This document shows, in pieces, positions 10,097-21,129 of a stretch of DNA of 64,000 bases. The DNA lies in contig CANXME010000532.1 in the NCBI GenBank assembly GCA_948144175.1, forward strand, positions 2,173,001-2,237,000, written 5' to 3'. How positions within the stretch are numbered: the first letter of the stretch is position 1; each line of letters opens with the position of its first letter. The notes beneath the pieces are model-generated. The model ran no database searches. It saw only the letters and a list, made by a program, of their open reading frames with translations, and had not been told where the DNA came from. The DNA comes from Closterium sp. NIES-65. Lineage: Eukaryota; Streptophyta; Zygnematophyceae; Desmidiales; Closteriaceae. The position numbers and the translations under genes are program-made.

Positions 10097-13000
10097 TCAG
10101 TCGATGAGTGCAAACCTATTGAGTAGCCTGACTCTAGGATTAGTAAAGGACTTGCACACGTGGACAATGCGCTCGATCGATGCAACTTCAATGATCCCGT
10201 GCGTGGCCTCCTTCCGCCCGGCACTAGTTGGGGGCAAAGTGTCTGGGGACACACCCCCTCCTCCTCGTAATACTTCACGAATACATATGCACCTTCCTCC
10301 CCGCTGTAGTTCACCGCCCTGAAAATACAGAGACACCACGCATACCACCACTCCTCCTCCTCCTCCTCCTCCTCCTTCTCCCTCTCTCCTGGTATTGCAA
10401 TGTCGGTGAACCAGTTCTCCTTCGGGCTTGCTTTCACGAACATCGCCTTCGGAACCAAGTACCCCCCTTTCGTGCTAGGGATGGCCACTGCGGTGTGCAC
10501 CTGCCAGGTATGGGTGGGTTTGCATGAGGACCAACGATGACGCCTCTTCACGTACGTGTCCAACACACAACGGCCCAACCTCTTTACAACCGAAGCCAAC
10601 AGCTTGATTACCGCGTTACTAACATGACACTGCATCTCACCAACACACGTGAAGTCTGAAGGCCTTCCACGGCCATGAGTGTCGCCATGTTGTCAAACTC
10701 GCTGCCCACCGTCTCCCTGTACATCATCCGCAGTGGATCGTCTGCCGTCATGAGACACATGGCCTTGCTGGTGCGGGTCAGCGCGGGCTTCATGTCAGAA
10801 TCCCAACCACTAGACCATTGGGATAAAAGGGCTTGTTTCAGTAGCGAGTCAGTGCGCCCATAACCCCCCAGGCAAATGCGCCTGTAACCCCCCCTAGGAT
10901 CGATCGGGGATCTCACAGTGTAGCTCTACTGACACCCCCTCACACTGGGAGGCCCAGGACTGAGCACAGTGGCAACGGCCAACAGTGGCGTTGTGTACCT
11001 CTCGCAAGGCGGTGTAGTAAGTTCTCCCTCCTCCTGACAGCGCTACAATCTCCCGAGTGATCTCGCGTTGCGTCTCCTCCTCGACAATCCTCCTTGGTAT
11101 GTCTTTCCAGTTGCTTCCGCGCACGGGGCCCTTCACGGTGCCCTTGTGGGTATGCTCCCACAGCTCCGTGGAATACTCGTGCGGCAAACCCCTCATGGAT
11201 ATGACGTTGATGAGGTGTACAACTTCGTGGAGCTTCACGAAGTTCCACTTCGACTTCTGCCTCAGGAAAGCCGCCTGCAGTGCAGCCACCAGTCTACACG
11301 GAGGTGTATGCACATTGTAATGCGAACATTGAAAGAATCACCACAGTGTACAACATGGCCAATGGTAGCAACGAAACACGTGGCCATCATGTTCACTCAC
11401 GAGATGCCATGCTGCCTCGCGATGGCGATTGTGAGCCGCGTGTGCTTTGTCACAGCCAGCAGGGACTTGTAGAAGACCGCATAGTAGCGGAAGGCACGAA
11501 CCTCCTTATCCCTCTGGTCCCTTTCCTCCGCAGAGCGCCCCACACACAGGTCGGAAATGACAATAGGGAAAACCTGCATCATGCCACGATACTCGAACGC
11601 CGCGTAATTCGCCCCGCTGCGAAAAAAGGTGGAGCCACCCGGGATGCGCACCAAGACACTCCTTGTCTCGCCCTTCACGCCAAACTTGCGGCTGTTCCAC
11701 GCACCAATCACACACAAGCAACGAGATTGAATTGTTCCCGTTGTGAGCTCCGCCACGTACGCACTACCGCATACAAAACAGTTCACGGAATCTATGTGTA
11801 CTCACTGATCAAACCCCCGAATCTCGGCCTTCGTCTTCCCCTCCATGAAACAGGTGGCCATATGCACCAGCACCCCGGAATCCAGCACATGCAATATGTC
11901 GCCAACAACCGCCAGGAAGACGTTACCCCACTTCGTCTCAGAGAAGTTCCAGCGCTCCAGGACGCTCTGCACGTTGGATGGTGCTGTCAAACTCATCATA
12001 AAAAGCAACATCAAGCCGCTACAATCATGGCCGCGGCCATGTGAGTTGCCACACACAAACATCGAACGCACACCATGATCGGATGCGTAGACCACCTGGC
12101 CTAGATCGCTGAAGCGCCTTCCACCATCGTAACGCTCCGTATCTTCGCCGCCGCGTGCCGCTCTCCCTTCACAGTGCGCACTATTGACTGGTTTGACAGG
12201 TCATGTAGGTGCGCCCTCTTGATGTAGCAGCTCGAGCACGGTCTGTGCGATGCCTGCTGCATCGTTGCTGTGGCCCGGCACCCTTCCGGATAGTCGCCAA
12301 CAAATGCATAAAGGCATGGATATGCCTTGACCACACCTCCCCGGCCGTCTGACACATCGAAGACTCGAAGAGGACCACTGCATGCACCACGTACATGTTT
12401 GATGGGTCTCAGAAACCGACAATGATCCCGTTCGCCTCCATCGGCCTAGAGCATGCATTCGTGTCAAACATTATATATGTTGTGTTAGTTTAGGCTATAG
12501 TGGGTTAGCGTATAGGGGGTACACAATTCTAGGGTTAGGTACTTGTACTCATTTCACTGCTAGTTCATTCATTCCTGTTCAGTGATTTCAACATGGTATA
12601 GAGCAGGTCCTTCCTAGGACCGAAATTTTCTAAGGGCCCACCACTACGTAACTACCTACCTACCTACCTACCTGTGCCCTAGGGCGCCTCGGCGTGTCAC
12701 GCCCCTAGAGGCCCCTCTTGACGGCCCCGCGCTAGCCCCGTTCAGGCCCCGTTGGCCCCACGCCCGCTCTCCCTAGCGGCCCCGTTCAGGCCCCGTCGGC
12801 CCCTTTAAGGCCCCGTTCAGGCCCCGCGCTAGCCCCGTTCAGGCCCCGTCGGCCCCGTTTCAGGCCCCGTCGGCCCCGCGCTAGCCCCTCTCAGGCCCCG
12901 TCGGCCCGCGCTAGCCCCGTTTCAGGCCCCGTCGGCCCCGTTTCAGGCCCCGTCGGCCCCGCGCTAGCCCCTCTCAGGCCCCGTCGGCCCGCGCTAGCCC

Positions 13001-16000
13001 CGTTTCAGGCCCCGTTGGCCCCGTTTCAGGCCCCGTCGGCCCCGCGCTAGCCCCTCTCAGGCCCCGTCGGCCCGCGCTAGCCCCGTTTCAGGCCCCGTCG
13101 GCCCCGCGCTAGCCCCTCTCAGGCCCCGTCGGCCCCGCGCTAGCCCCATTCAGGCCCCGATCGGGCCCGCGCTAGCCCCGTTTCAGGCCCCATCAGCCCT
13201 GTTCAGGCCCCGTCGGCCCCTTGCTAGCCCCGTCAAGGCCCTGTTTGGCCCCGCGCTAGCCCCGCTCAGGCCCCGATCGGCCCCGCGCTCGCCCCTCTAG
13301 GGCCCCAACCGGCCCCGTGCCGACCTCGCCGACCCGTGCCCACCACCTAGAGGCCCCCGGCGGCCCGTTCCCGCCGCAGCACACGAGGGAGAGCGGGCGG
13401 CCCGTCCACGCCGTGACCCGAGCCGCGCGACCCGAGCCGCGCGCCCCGAGCCGAGCAGCGCGCCCCGAGCCGAGCCGCGCGCCCTGAACCGAGCCGCGCC
13501 ACCCAGCCGAGCCGCGACCCGACCTGAACCGAGCCGCGCCGCCCTGCCCTACCTGGTTCGTCCTACCTGCTTCTTCTACTGCTACTGCTGCTATTTCTAC
13601 TGTTCCTATGGCTAGCCCACAGGTTCTCGTGTTCAATGCTGAGGGCCGCCCTGTGAAGTTTGACACCTGGCTCGATGACCTGCACCTCTACCTACAGCTC
13701 ACAGCCAAGGATGACATCTCACTGTACGATTACGCCCTAGGCCATGTCACTGCCCCTGCTGCTACTGCTGACAGCACTGCTCGCTCACACTGACAGACTC
13801 GTGATGCCCACGCTCGCTTCGCCATTCGCAACTCCCTGCCGATAGACGAACGCGAGCACTTTGGTCAGCACAAGACTGCACAGGCACTGTACACAGCTGT
13901 AGTTGCTCGCTACTCCTCACCTGCCTCTGCCGCACTAGGCCGTCTCTCCCTCCCCTACCTGTTTCCCGACCTGGCCTCCTTTCACACAGTCGCTGACCTC
14001 ATCACGCACCTCCGTACTAGTGAGGCCCGCTTCCGTGCCGCCATGCCTGCTGAGTTTCTTGCCACGCACCCCCCTCCACTCTGGCTCACTCTCTACCACC
14101 TAGTCACCCGCCTCCCTGACACTCTGCGTGCTGTCAGGGACCACTTCCTAGCTCGTTGCCCCACTGAGCTCACCATTGCCCTCCTCGAGAAGGAGCTACT
14201 TGCAGCTGAGACTAGCATAGTCGCTTTGGTGCCTCTCGTGGTGACCCCCGTACCCCGTTCTTTGAGGGGTGTTCTCCTTCCCCCCTTCTTCCCTCTATCG
14301 CCTCTGCTGCTGCTGTCGACCTTCTTGGTACTGAGAAGGTCGGCGCTGCGTCTGCCTCGAGCGGACGCCGCAGCGGTAAGGGCAAAGGGGGCAAGGGTGG
14401 TGGCGGTGACGGCGGGGGAGGCGGCGGTGGGGGCGGTGGAGGCAGTGGGGGTGGTGGCTCGGCTGGAGGGGCGAGTGGTAGCGGTGGGGGTGGTGGCGGC
14501 AGCGGCGGGGGAGGTGGCAGGAGTGGAGGCGGCGGTTGGGGTGGCGGTGGACGAGGCGGCGGCAGGGGTTGGGGTGGTCGAGGAGGTGGCAGCGGTGGTG
14601 GTGGCCGTGGAGGCACTGGCGGTGGCCAGGGCCAGCAGCACACTCCCTCGCCCCAGGAGGTCTGTGAGTGGTACTCTCAGCACGGGGGTGGGGGTGGTCT
14701 TAGCTGCACGTACGTCATTCGCACTGGTGACCGCACTGGTCAGCAGTGTGGACGACCGCACGCCACACAGCGCTGCTTCTCTCGTCTCGACGACGCTTGG
14801 CATGTTCAGTTCCCTCATGCCAGTGAGCTGCCCCGCTGGCTTGATCTCCTGAAGAAGGGGATTGATATCTATGCTCTAGACTTTGATGCTATTCTATCTG
14901 CCATGTATGTGATGTCTACTAGTGGAGAGGGTGCTGAGTACTTGTGTGTGCCGCCCGACCCGGGCATTAGGGCCAGTGCGTCTGCCGCTCCAGGTACTCG
15001 CGTGTCGGCTACCCCAGGTGCTGGTGAGGCTGCTGCTCTAGGTGCTCGTGTGTCTCCCCCCCTTGGTACTGCGTCGACTGCCGCACTGCACACCTTCACA
15101 CTGGACTCAGGTGCTTCTCGCTGCTTCTTTCGTGACCGCACTGCCCTTGACCCGCTTGCTCGGCCAGTTGCTGTCTCCCTTGCTGACCCCTCTGGGGGTC
15201 CGGTCATTGCGACCTCTTCCACTGTCCTTCCCTGCCCTGCGGTCCCGTCGGGCACACTGTCAGGTCTCCACCTCCCCTCGTTCTCTACGAACTTGGTGGC
15301 AGGATGTGCACTTCAGGACGGGGGTGTTCACCAGTTCACCCCTGCCTACGAGCGCGTGACACACTGCACGTGTGCTCGTACGGGCCGTCACTTGGCTACC
15401 TTCACTCGGCAGCCGGGGTCGGACCTGTACACACTGACTACTAAGTCCCCTCAGGTTGCTGCGACTGCGTCCGCGTCCGCGTCAGGTCAGCTGTCCGCCC
15501 CCTGCTCGTGTCGCTCTTTGGCACACGAGACTGTCCTCTGGCACCACTGCCTTGGCCACCCGTCTGTGCAGCGGCTTCGTGCCATGCACTCCCGGTACCT
15601 TGTCTCTGGCCTGCCCAGGGTCCTTCCTGCCCTCCCACCCTCGCCTGCTCCTACCTGTCTCCCCTGTGTCGAGGGACGGCAGCGCGCCGCTCCTCACTCC
15701 TCCTCGTTCCCCCCGACGAGTGCTCCCTTGCAGACACTCCACATGGACGTGTGGGGCCCAGCCCGCGTCCGTGGTCAGGGCCAGGAGAGGTACTTCCTGA
15801 TAGTTGTTGACGACTACTCGCGCTACACCTCGGTCTTCCCCTTGCGCACCAAGGGTGAGGTCCCTGATGTCTTGATCCCTTGGATCCGCAGAGCCCGTCT
15901 CCAGCTCAGCGAGCGTTTTCACTTGGACTTTCCTGTCCTGCGCTTGCACTCTGATAGAGGTGGTGAGTTCTCCTCTGACCTCTTGGCAGCCTACTGTGCT

Positions 16001-19000
16001 GAGCACAGCATTGAGCAGCCGATCACGCTTCCGGCTTCTCCACAGCAGAATGGGGTTGCGGAGCGCCGCATTGGCCTGGTCATGGAGGTCGCCCGTACCT
16101 CCTTGATCCATGCGGCTGCCCCCCACTTTCTGTGGCCGTTTGCGGTCCGGTACGCTGCGCATCAGCTCAACCTCTGGCCCCGTGTCTCCTTGCCGGAGAC
16201 CTCGCCCACGCTGCTGTGGACGGGGGAGGTTGGCGATGCGTCGCGTTTCCAGGTCTGGGGGTCTCGAGCTTTTGTCCGCGATACGTCTGCGGACAAGCTC
16301 TCCTCCCGTGCTGTTCCCTGCGTCTTCCTCGGCTTTGTCCCGGACGCGTCTGGTTGGCAATTTTACCACGCCACCTCGCGCCGAGTCTTGCCCTCCCAGG
16401 ACGTCACTTTTGACGAGTCCGTCCCCTACTACCGCCTCTTCCCCTACCGGACTGCCCCGCTCCCCTTTCCCGCCTCTCTTCCTCGTGCCAGGTGCTGCTG
16501 TTGCAGACCCCCTCCCCCCTCAGAGTGCCGCTCCCTCAGGTGTGTCTCAGGTAGACCCGGTTGAGCCTGTTGAGGTAGCTGTCGACTCTCGTCCTGCTGG
16601 GGGTGCTGAGCCTGGGGGTGCTGAGCCTGGGAGTGTGGAGCCTGGGGGTGTGGAGCCTGGGGGTGTGGAGCCTGGGGGTGTGGAGCCTGGGGGTGTGGAG
16701 CTTGAGGGTGCTGAGCTTGGGGGTGTGGAGCCTCGTGGTGCTGAGCTGCGGAGTCCGGAGTCTGGGGGTTCTGAGTCTGGAGGTACTAGGCCTGGGAGTC
16801 CTGCACCTGGAGGAGCCCTCTCCTCGGAGCAGCTGCGTTCGTGGTACTTAGAGTACTGCAGCCTCCGGAGAGGTACCGCTCGAGCCGGACATACTACTGG
16901 GACTGGTGCTAGTGCTTCTTCTCCCGTTCGGGAGCTCCCCTCCCGCGAGCGGATCCGTGAGTGGTACGAGCGGCGCTGCACTCTTCGAAGTGGCGTGCCT
17001 CGTGTTACGGACCCCGCTGCTGTTGGAGCTGCTGCTGGTGCTGAGGACCCGGGCGTTGGAGCTGCTGCTGGTGCTGAGGACCCGGGCGTTGGAGCTGCTG
17101 CTGGTGCTGAGGACCCGGGCGTTGGAGCCGCTGCTGGTGCTGAGGACCCGGGCGTTGGAGCTGCTGCTGGTGCTGAGGACCCAGGCGTTGGAGCTGCCGC
17201 TGGTGCTGCGGACCCGGGCGTTGGAGCTGCTACTGGTGCTGAGGACCCAGGCATTGGAGCTGCCGCTGGTGCTGAGGACGTGGGCGCTGGAGCTGCTGCT
17301 GGTGCTGCGGACCCTGGTGTGGGTGTCCCTGCTGGCTTTGGTGTCGCTGCTTGGTCTCGGCCGTACTTTGTTCCGCTCCTTCAGCAGGTTCTTGGTCAGC
17401 TTCCTCCTCCTTTTCCTCCTCCCTCCTTAGCGTGTCCTACGCCTGTCCAGCTGCAGTCGGCGTTACCGTCTGCCTCCTCTCTCCCTGGTCCTGCTCCTTA
17501 CACAGGTCCGACTGGAGGTCTTACTGAGCGGCGTGAGCCTGCGTCTCGTCCTGCGTCGCCTGAGTCTCGTCCTGAGTCGCCTGTCCGCACTGCTCTCTCT
17601 AGTAGTCGAGTCCAGCGTCAGCGTCTTCCTGCTGTCCCAGGCACTCACCGGATGGCGCTTCGTCCCTCCACTGCTCCACAGCGTGTCCCACTGCCGTCTC
17701 CTCCTGCTTCCTCTCTTCCTGCTCTTGCTGACCCTGGGTCAGACTCTCTTCGTGCTACCAGTCCTACTGTCACGCGTCTCCTCGCTACTGTTGTCACTGA
17801 CCCTTCCTTTGAGTCTGCTGCTGCGTCCGCCTTAGTTGCTGAGCTTGTCGACTTTGCTGCTCGCTGTCGTCTAGACTACGCTGCTAGCCTAGTTGCTGAG
17901 TCTGAGTCTGTCTGTCCTCCGTCCGTCGGGGGTGAGTGTGCTCTTGGCACTGACGTCCTTGAGGACAGGCAGAAGGAGTTTGAGTGCTTTGCTGCCGCTT
18001 TTCCCCATCTCGTGTCCATGCTTGTTGCCCCTGAGGGAGACCCGGATGCACCAGACATCCCGACCCCACGCTCTTACGCAGAGGCGATGGCCGGTCCCTA
18101 CTCCTCTTAGTGGCAGTCAGCCATGGACACAGAGATGGCTTCCTGGAAGTCCACAGGCACCTACGTCGACGAGGTTCCCCCACCTGGGGCGAACATCGTC
18201 AGTGGCATGTGGATTTTCAGGGTGAAGCGGCCGCCGGGCTCTCCGCCTGTCTTCAAGGCGCGTTACGTTGCACGAGGCTTCAGTCAGCGAGAGGGAGTTG
18301 ACTTCTTCCAGACCTTCTCCCCGACCCCGAAGATGACCACTCTTCGGGTTCTGCTGCACGTCGCCGCTCAGCGTGACTACGAGCTCCACTCGCTTGACTT
18401 CAGCACTGCTTTCCTGCAGGGCAGCCTGCACGAGGAGATCTGGCTGCGCCGTCCACCTGGCTTCACTGGGTCGTTCCCTCTTGGTACCCAGTGGAGCCTC
18501 CGACGGCCAGTCTACGGTCTCCGCTAGGCGCCTCGTGAGTGGCACGACACACTGAGGACTACGCTCGCGGCTCTTGGGTGAACTGACAAGCTATCTTGGC
18601 TTGCGGATCACCCGGGACAGAGCACGCCGCACCATCACCTTGACTCAGTCACACATGGTGCAGCAGGTCCTTCAGCGCTTCCGCTTCACGTACTCCTCGC
18701 CTCAGCCCACTCCTCTGCCTACCGGTCACTCGCTCTCAGCTCTGCCTTCGGATGAGTCCGTAGAGCCGAGTGGCCCGTATCCAGAGCTTGTGGGTTGCCT
18801 CATGTACCTGATGACCTGCACTCGACCAGACCTTGCATACCCTCTCAGCATTCTTGCACGCTATGTCGCTCCCGGCCGTCACCGAAAGGAGCACATGGAT
18901 GCAGCTAAGAGGGTGTTGCGCTACTTGTGCAGTACGTCGCGCATGGGGCTAGTGCTTGGAGGGCGAGTCCCAGTTGTTCTCACTGGGCACTCAGACGCTT

Positions 19001-20983
19001 CTTGGGCAGACGACCAGGCTACTCAGCGGTCGTCTTAGGGTTACTCCTTCAGTCTTGGCTCTGGTTCTATTTCTTGGCGTTCTACTCGCTCTTCTTCAGT
19101 TCTCAGCTCCAGTTGTGAGGCTGAGATCTACGCCACAGCCATGGCGGCCCAGGAGCTACGCTGGCTCACCTACTTGCTGACCGACCTTGGAGAGCAGCCT
19201 CGTTCTCCTCCAGTGCTGTACGTCGACAACAAGGCAGCCATTGCCTTGTGTGAGGAGCACAGACTGGAGCACAGAACGAAGCACATTGCTCTGCGTTACT
19301 TCCTTGCTCGAGAGCTGCAGCAGCGTGGTCAGCTTCGCTTGCGTTACGTGGCCTCTGAGGCCAACACTGCTGATGTGTTCACCAAGGCGCTTCAGCCTTG
19401 TGACCATCAGCGCTTTTGCACTCTTCTAGGCCTTGTGCCTACTGGACCTCACTTGCTTACTTCTTGAGTCTGTTTGTACTGTGATCTCTATATATATACC
19501 TGCATGTTTACTCTTGTTAGGTTGTGATCATTGTACCTTTTGCTCTATTATAAACCTGCATGTGAACTGGTCTTGTGACCACTTGCTTGTGCTCGGAATT
19601 TGTGTGGTATCCTTGAGATCCACCCTGAGCTTGTTTTGCCTTGCTTTGCCTTGACTGGTCTTGTGACCCCTAGTTCTCCCCCACTTTGCCTATGGGGGTG
19701 TGTCAAACATTATATATGTTGTGTTAGTTTAGGCTACAGTGGGTTAGCCTATAGGGGGTACACACTTCTAGGGTTAGGTACTTGTACTCATTTCACTGCT
19801 AGTTCATTCATTCCTGTTCAGTGATTCCAACAATTCGGACCACTTACTCGCGGCTTTCACGCATGAGCGGACCCATCACGATGCGATACGTCTCCTGATA
19901 CACCCGCGTCTTCTCCGTCGCCGATGCCCACTTTGGCGGAAAAGGGAGCACACCCACTAGCGCGTGCCCAGGCTCACGCCACCGTAACTCCTCCGGGACA
20001 TTGACCAAACCTATCAACATTGGCCATGCCTGTAGGCGTCCGTTCCCCGACGCGTAAGTGCTGTCGCTGTACGAGATGACACCCAGCACCATAGAATCCT
20101 CCTCCGGCAGTTCCGCCTGACAACGACACAAGGCGACCAAAAGAGTCAGACCAACTCACATCAGAGCCCCATGTGACGCTTGGGAACATTTGCCTCTACT
20201 TGCCTGCACCTCTTCCAGCCAAGTCCCTGTGTCGGGCGTACTGAAATGTCTTGTGTCCGCCGTATCTTCCGGATCTCGCCGCGGCCGTTTCACAAATCCC
20301 CTTACATTCACGAATGTCTTCACCATCTTCTGCGCAATCTGTCCACAAGGAGGCGCGGGAAGCCTGTGTATAGACGGTGCATAAACAGACATACACTCGC
20401 CGACTCCGTGCAGCACCAACCATCAATCGCTCACCAGCTTGGTGTACTTGTACAGCAGTTCCAGCATCTGAGACCTTCCTCCGGGGCCCCGCACCTCAAT
20501 CTCTGCCTTGAGCCACGGCACCATGTCGTCCGGCACGTGTTCCTCCCCAAACCGCCTCACGTCAGCGACGTTCTGCCAGCGCCGAACCGCTACAGGATCG
20601 TATCCCGGGTGGTTGAATATGTGCAACACTCTATTTATTTCTTTGTCCGACAAATCAGCGTCCTTGAAGAACAGGAACAGCTCGTTCAGGGTGTTGAACA
20701 GGTCGCCAACTGTGGATACAGATCCATCGTCCAACGTCGACACGTACCCGCGCACAAAATCCGCGTGCTCGGGAAACTCTCTCAAATATCTAAACAGCGA
20801 GTCGGCGGAGTGGGGGCTGCCCGGGACTGACTCACTGTCCGAATGATGCGGGCTATTTCTCACCTCGGCCAAAGCCTCCGCCAACGCCTCCACCGCCCTA
20901 CTCTCGAGCCTCTCGAGCAGCGTGTCCCTGCACGTATCATTGCGATAAAGATGGATTCTCAGTAGGTTGTCTGACTCCAGCTC
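10097..20983 (-). CDS. Plavaka/KDZ-like DNA transposase, multi-exon, carrying a copia element in one intron
   Basis: Minus-strand exons read as 20983-20435, 20338-20204, 20116-19848, then, beyond the copia element, 12377 to about 12130, about 12040-11806, 11691-11401, 11260 to about 11000, about 10800-10660 and about 10640-10097. Recognisable blocks in order: a segment with LHIFNHPGYDP; FSTPDTGTWLEEVQ; ISYSDSTYASGNGRLQAWP (candidate first catalytic Asp); AYPCLYAFVGDYPEGC; GDILHVLDSGVLVHM (candidate second Asp); EYRGMMQVFPIVISDLC; KWNFVKLHEVVHLI with ELWEHTHK (candidate Glu); and a C-terminal block with IIEVASIERIVHVC. This order matches Plavaka-type cut-and-paste transposases of the KDZ group. 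The C-terminal exon changes frame once near 10300, through a short intron or a lesion. A (GAG)n run near 10345-10380 encodes polyglutamate. The N-terminus is probably beyond 33.6 kb. Confidence 0.62.
12462..12593 (+). repeat. 5' LTR of element 1
   Basis: 132 bp, begins TGTCAAACATTA and ends GATTTCAACA, followed directly by the primer site. It shares the family core near AGTGGGTTAGCGTATAGGGG. Confidence 0.95.
12713..13330 (+). repeat. GC-rich tandem repeats in the leader of element 1
   Basis: Units of about 17 to 40 bp built from GGCCCCGTTCAGGCCCCGTC and CGGCCCCGCGCTAGCCCC, between primer site and gag start. No coding frame is seen. Confidence 0.85.
19701..19832 (+). repeat. 3' LTR of element 1
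   Basis: 132 bp and about 97 percent identical to the 5' copy. It is preceded by the purine tract TATGGGGGTG, which forms the right arm of a CCCCCA/TGGGGG hairpin. Confidence 0.95.
19848..20983 (-). CDS. Transposase 5' block: three exons with a GC-AG intron
   Basis: Exon 20983-20435 is 549 nt, exon 20338-20204 is 135 nt and exon 20116-19848 is 269 nt; the first two end in phase 0 and the third in phase 2. The first intron (96 bp) is GT-AG. The second begins CAG|GCAAGT, a textbook GC donor, and ends TTGTCAG. The third begins GTAAGT at 19847 and is the intron holding the copia element. The first exon starts just after an acceptor-like GGGCAG only 15 bp from the edge of another copia element, so an upstream exon is expected on the far side of it. 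Confidence 0.6.
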
Positions 20984-20998
20984 CTGCCCGCACGCCCC

Positions 20999-21129
20999 TG
21001 TGAAACAGTGAACGCAAATGAATCAACTATGAATGAAGTGGGTAAAAGTACTAACCCTAATTGGGTTGTACCCCCTATGGGATACCCCACTATAGCCTAC
21101 ACAAAAGCATAAGCTATAATGTTCTGACA
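20999..21129 (-). repeat. 3' LTR of element 2
   Basis: 131 bp, reading TGTGAAACAG...TTCTGACA on the plus strand. It is flanked by GCCCC on its outer side and by the conserved CCCCCA/TGGGGG hairpin on its inner side. Confidence 0.95.

Larger units (their letters stand above)
12462..19832 (+). mobile_element. Ty1/copia LTR retrotransposon, family I, element 1 (broken)
   Basis: Ends are TGTCAA...CAACA. LTRs of 132 bp lie at 12462-12593 and 19701-19832 and differ at about 4 sites. The 5-bp target duplication ATTCG is at 12457-12461 and 19833-19837. The primer site TGGTATAGAGCAGG starts at 12594. Parts in order: GC-rich leader (12600-13600), gag (from 13608) with a polyglycine tract (14350-14640) and knuckle (about 14710-14780), protease (about 15100), integrase (about 15500-16350), Pro/Gly/Glu-rich linker (16550-17350), reverse transcriptase (about 18100-18600) and RNase H (about 18980-19467). 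It is a fossil with several breaks, of the order of eight, and moderate age by LTR divergence. It sits inside a roughly 94-bp intron of the transposase gene. Confidence 0.93.

Noticed and set aside
10104-12078. Plus-strand ORFs opposite the transposase exons, including one of 254 codons at 11280-12044
   Set aside because: The minus strand carries family motifs and splice sites; the plus-strand frames have none and are shadows.
14093-14818. Long proline- and alanine-rich ORFs opposite gag in several elements (also near 26046-26751, 44880-45530, 53073-53747, 58999-59740)
   Set aside because: They are complements of the polyglycine tract and GC-rich gag. Composition is fixed by the sense strand and no family is recognised.
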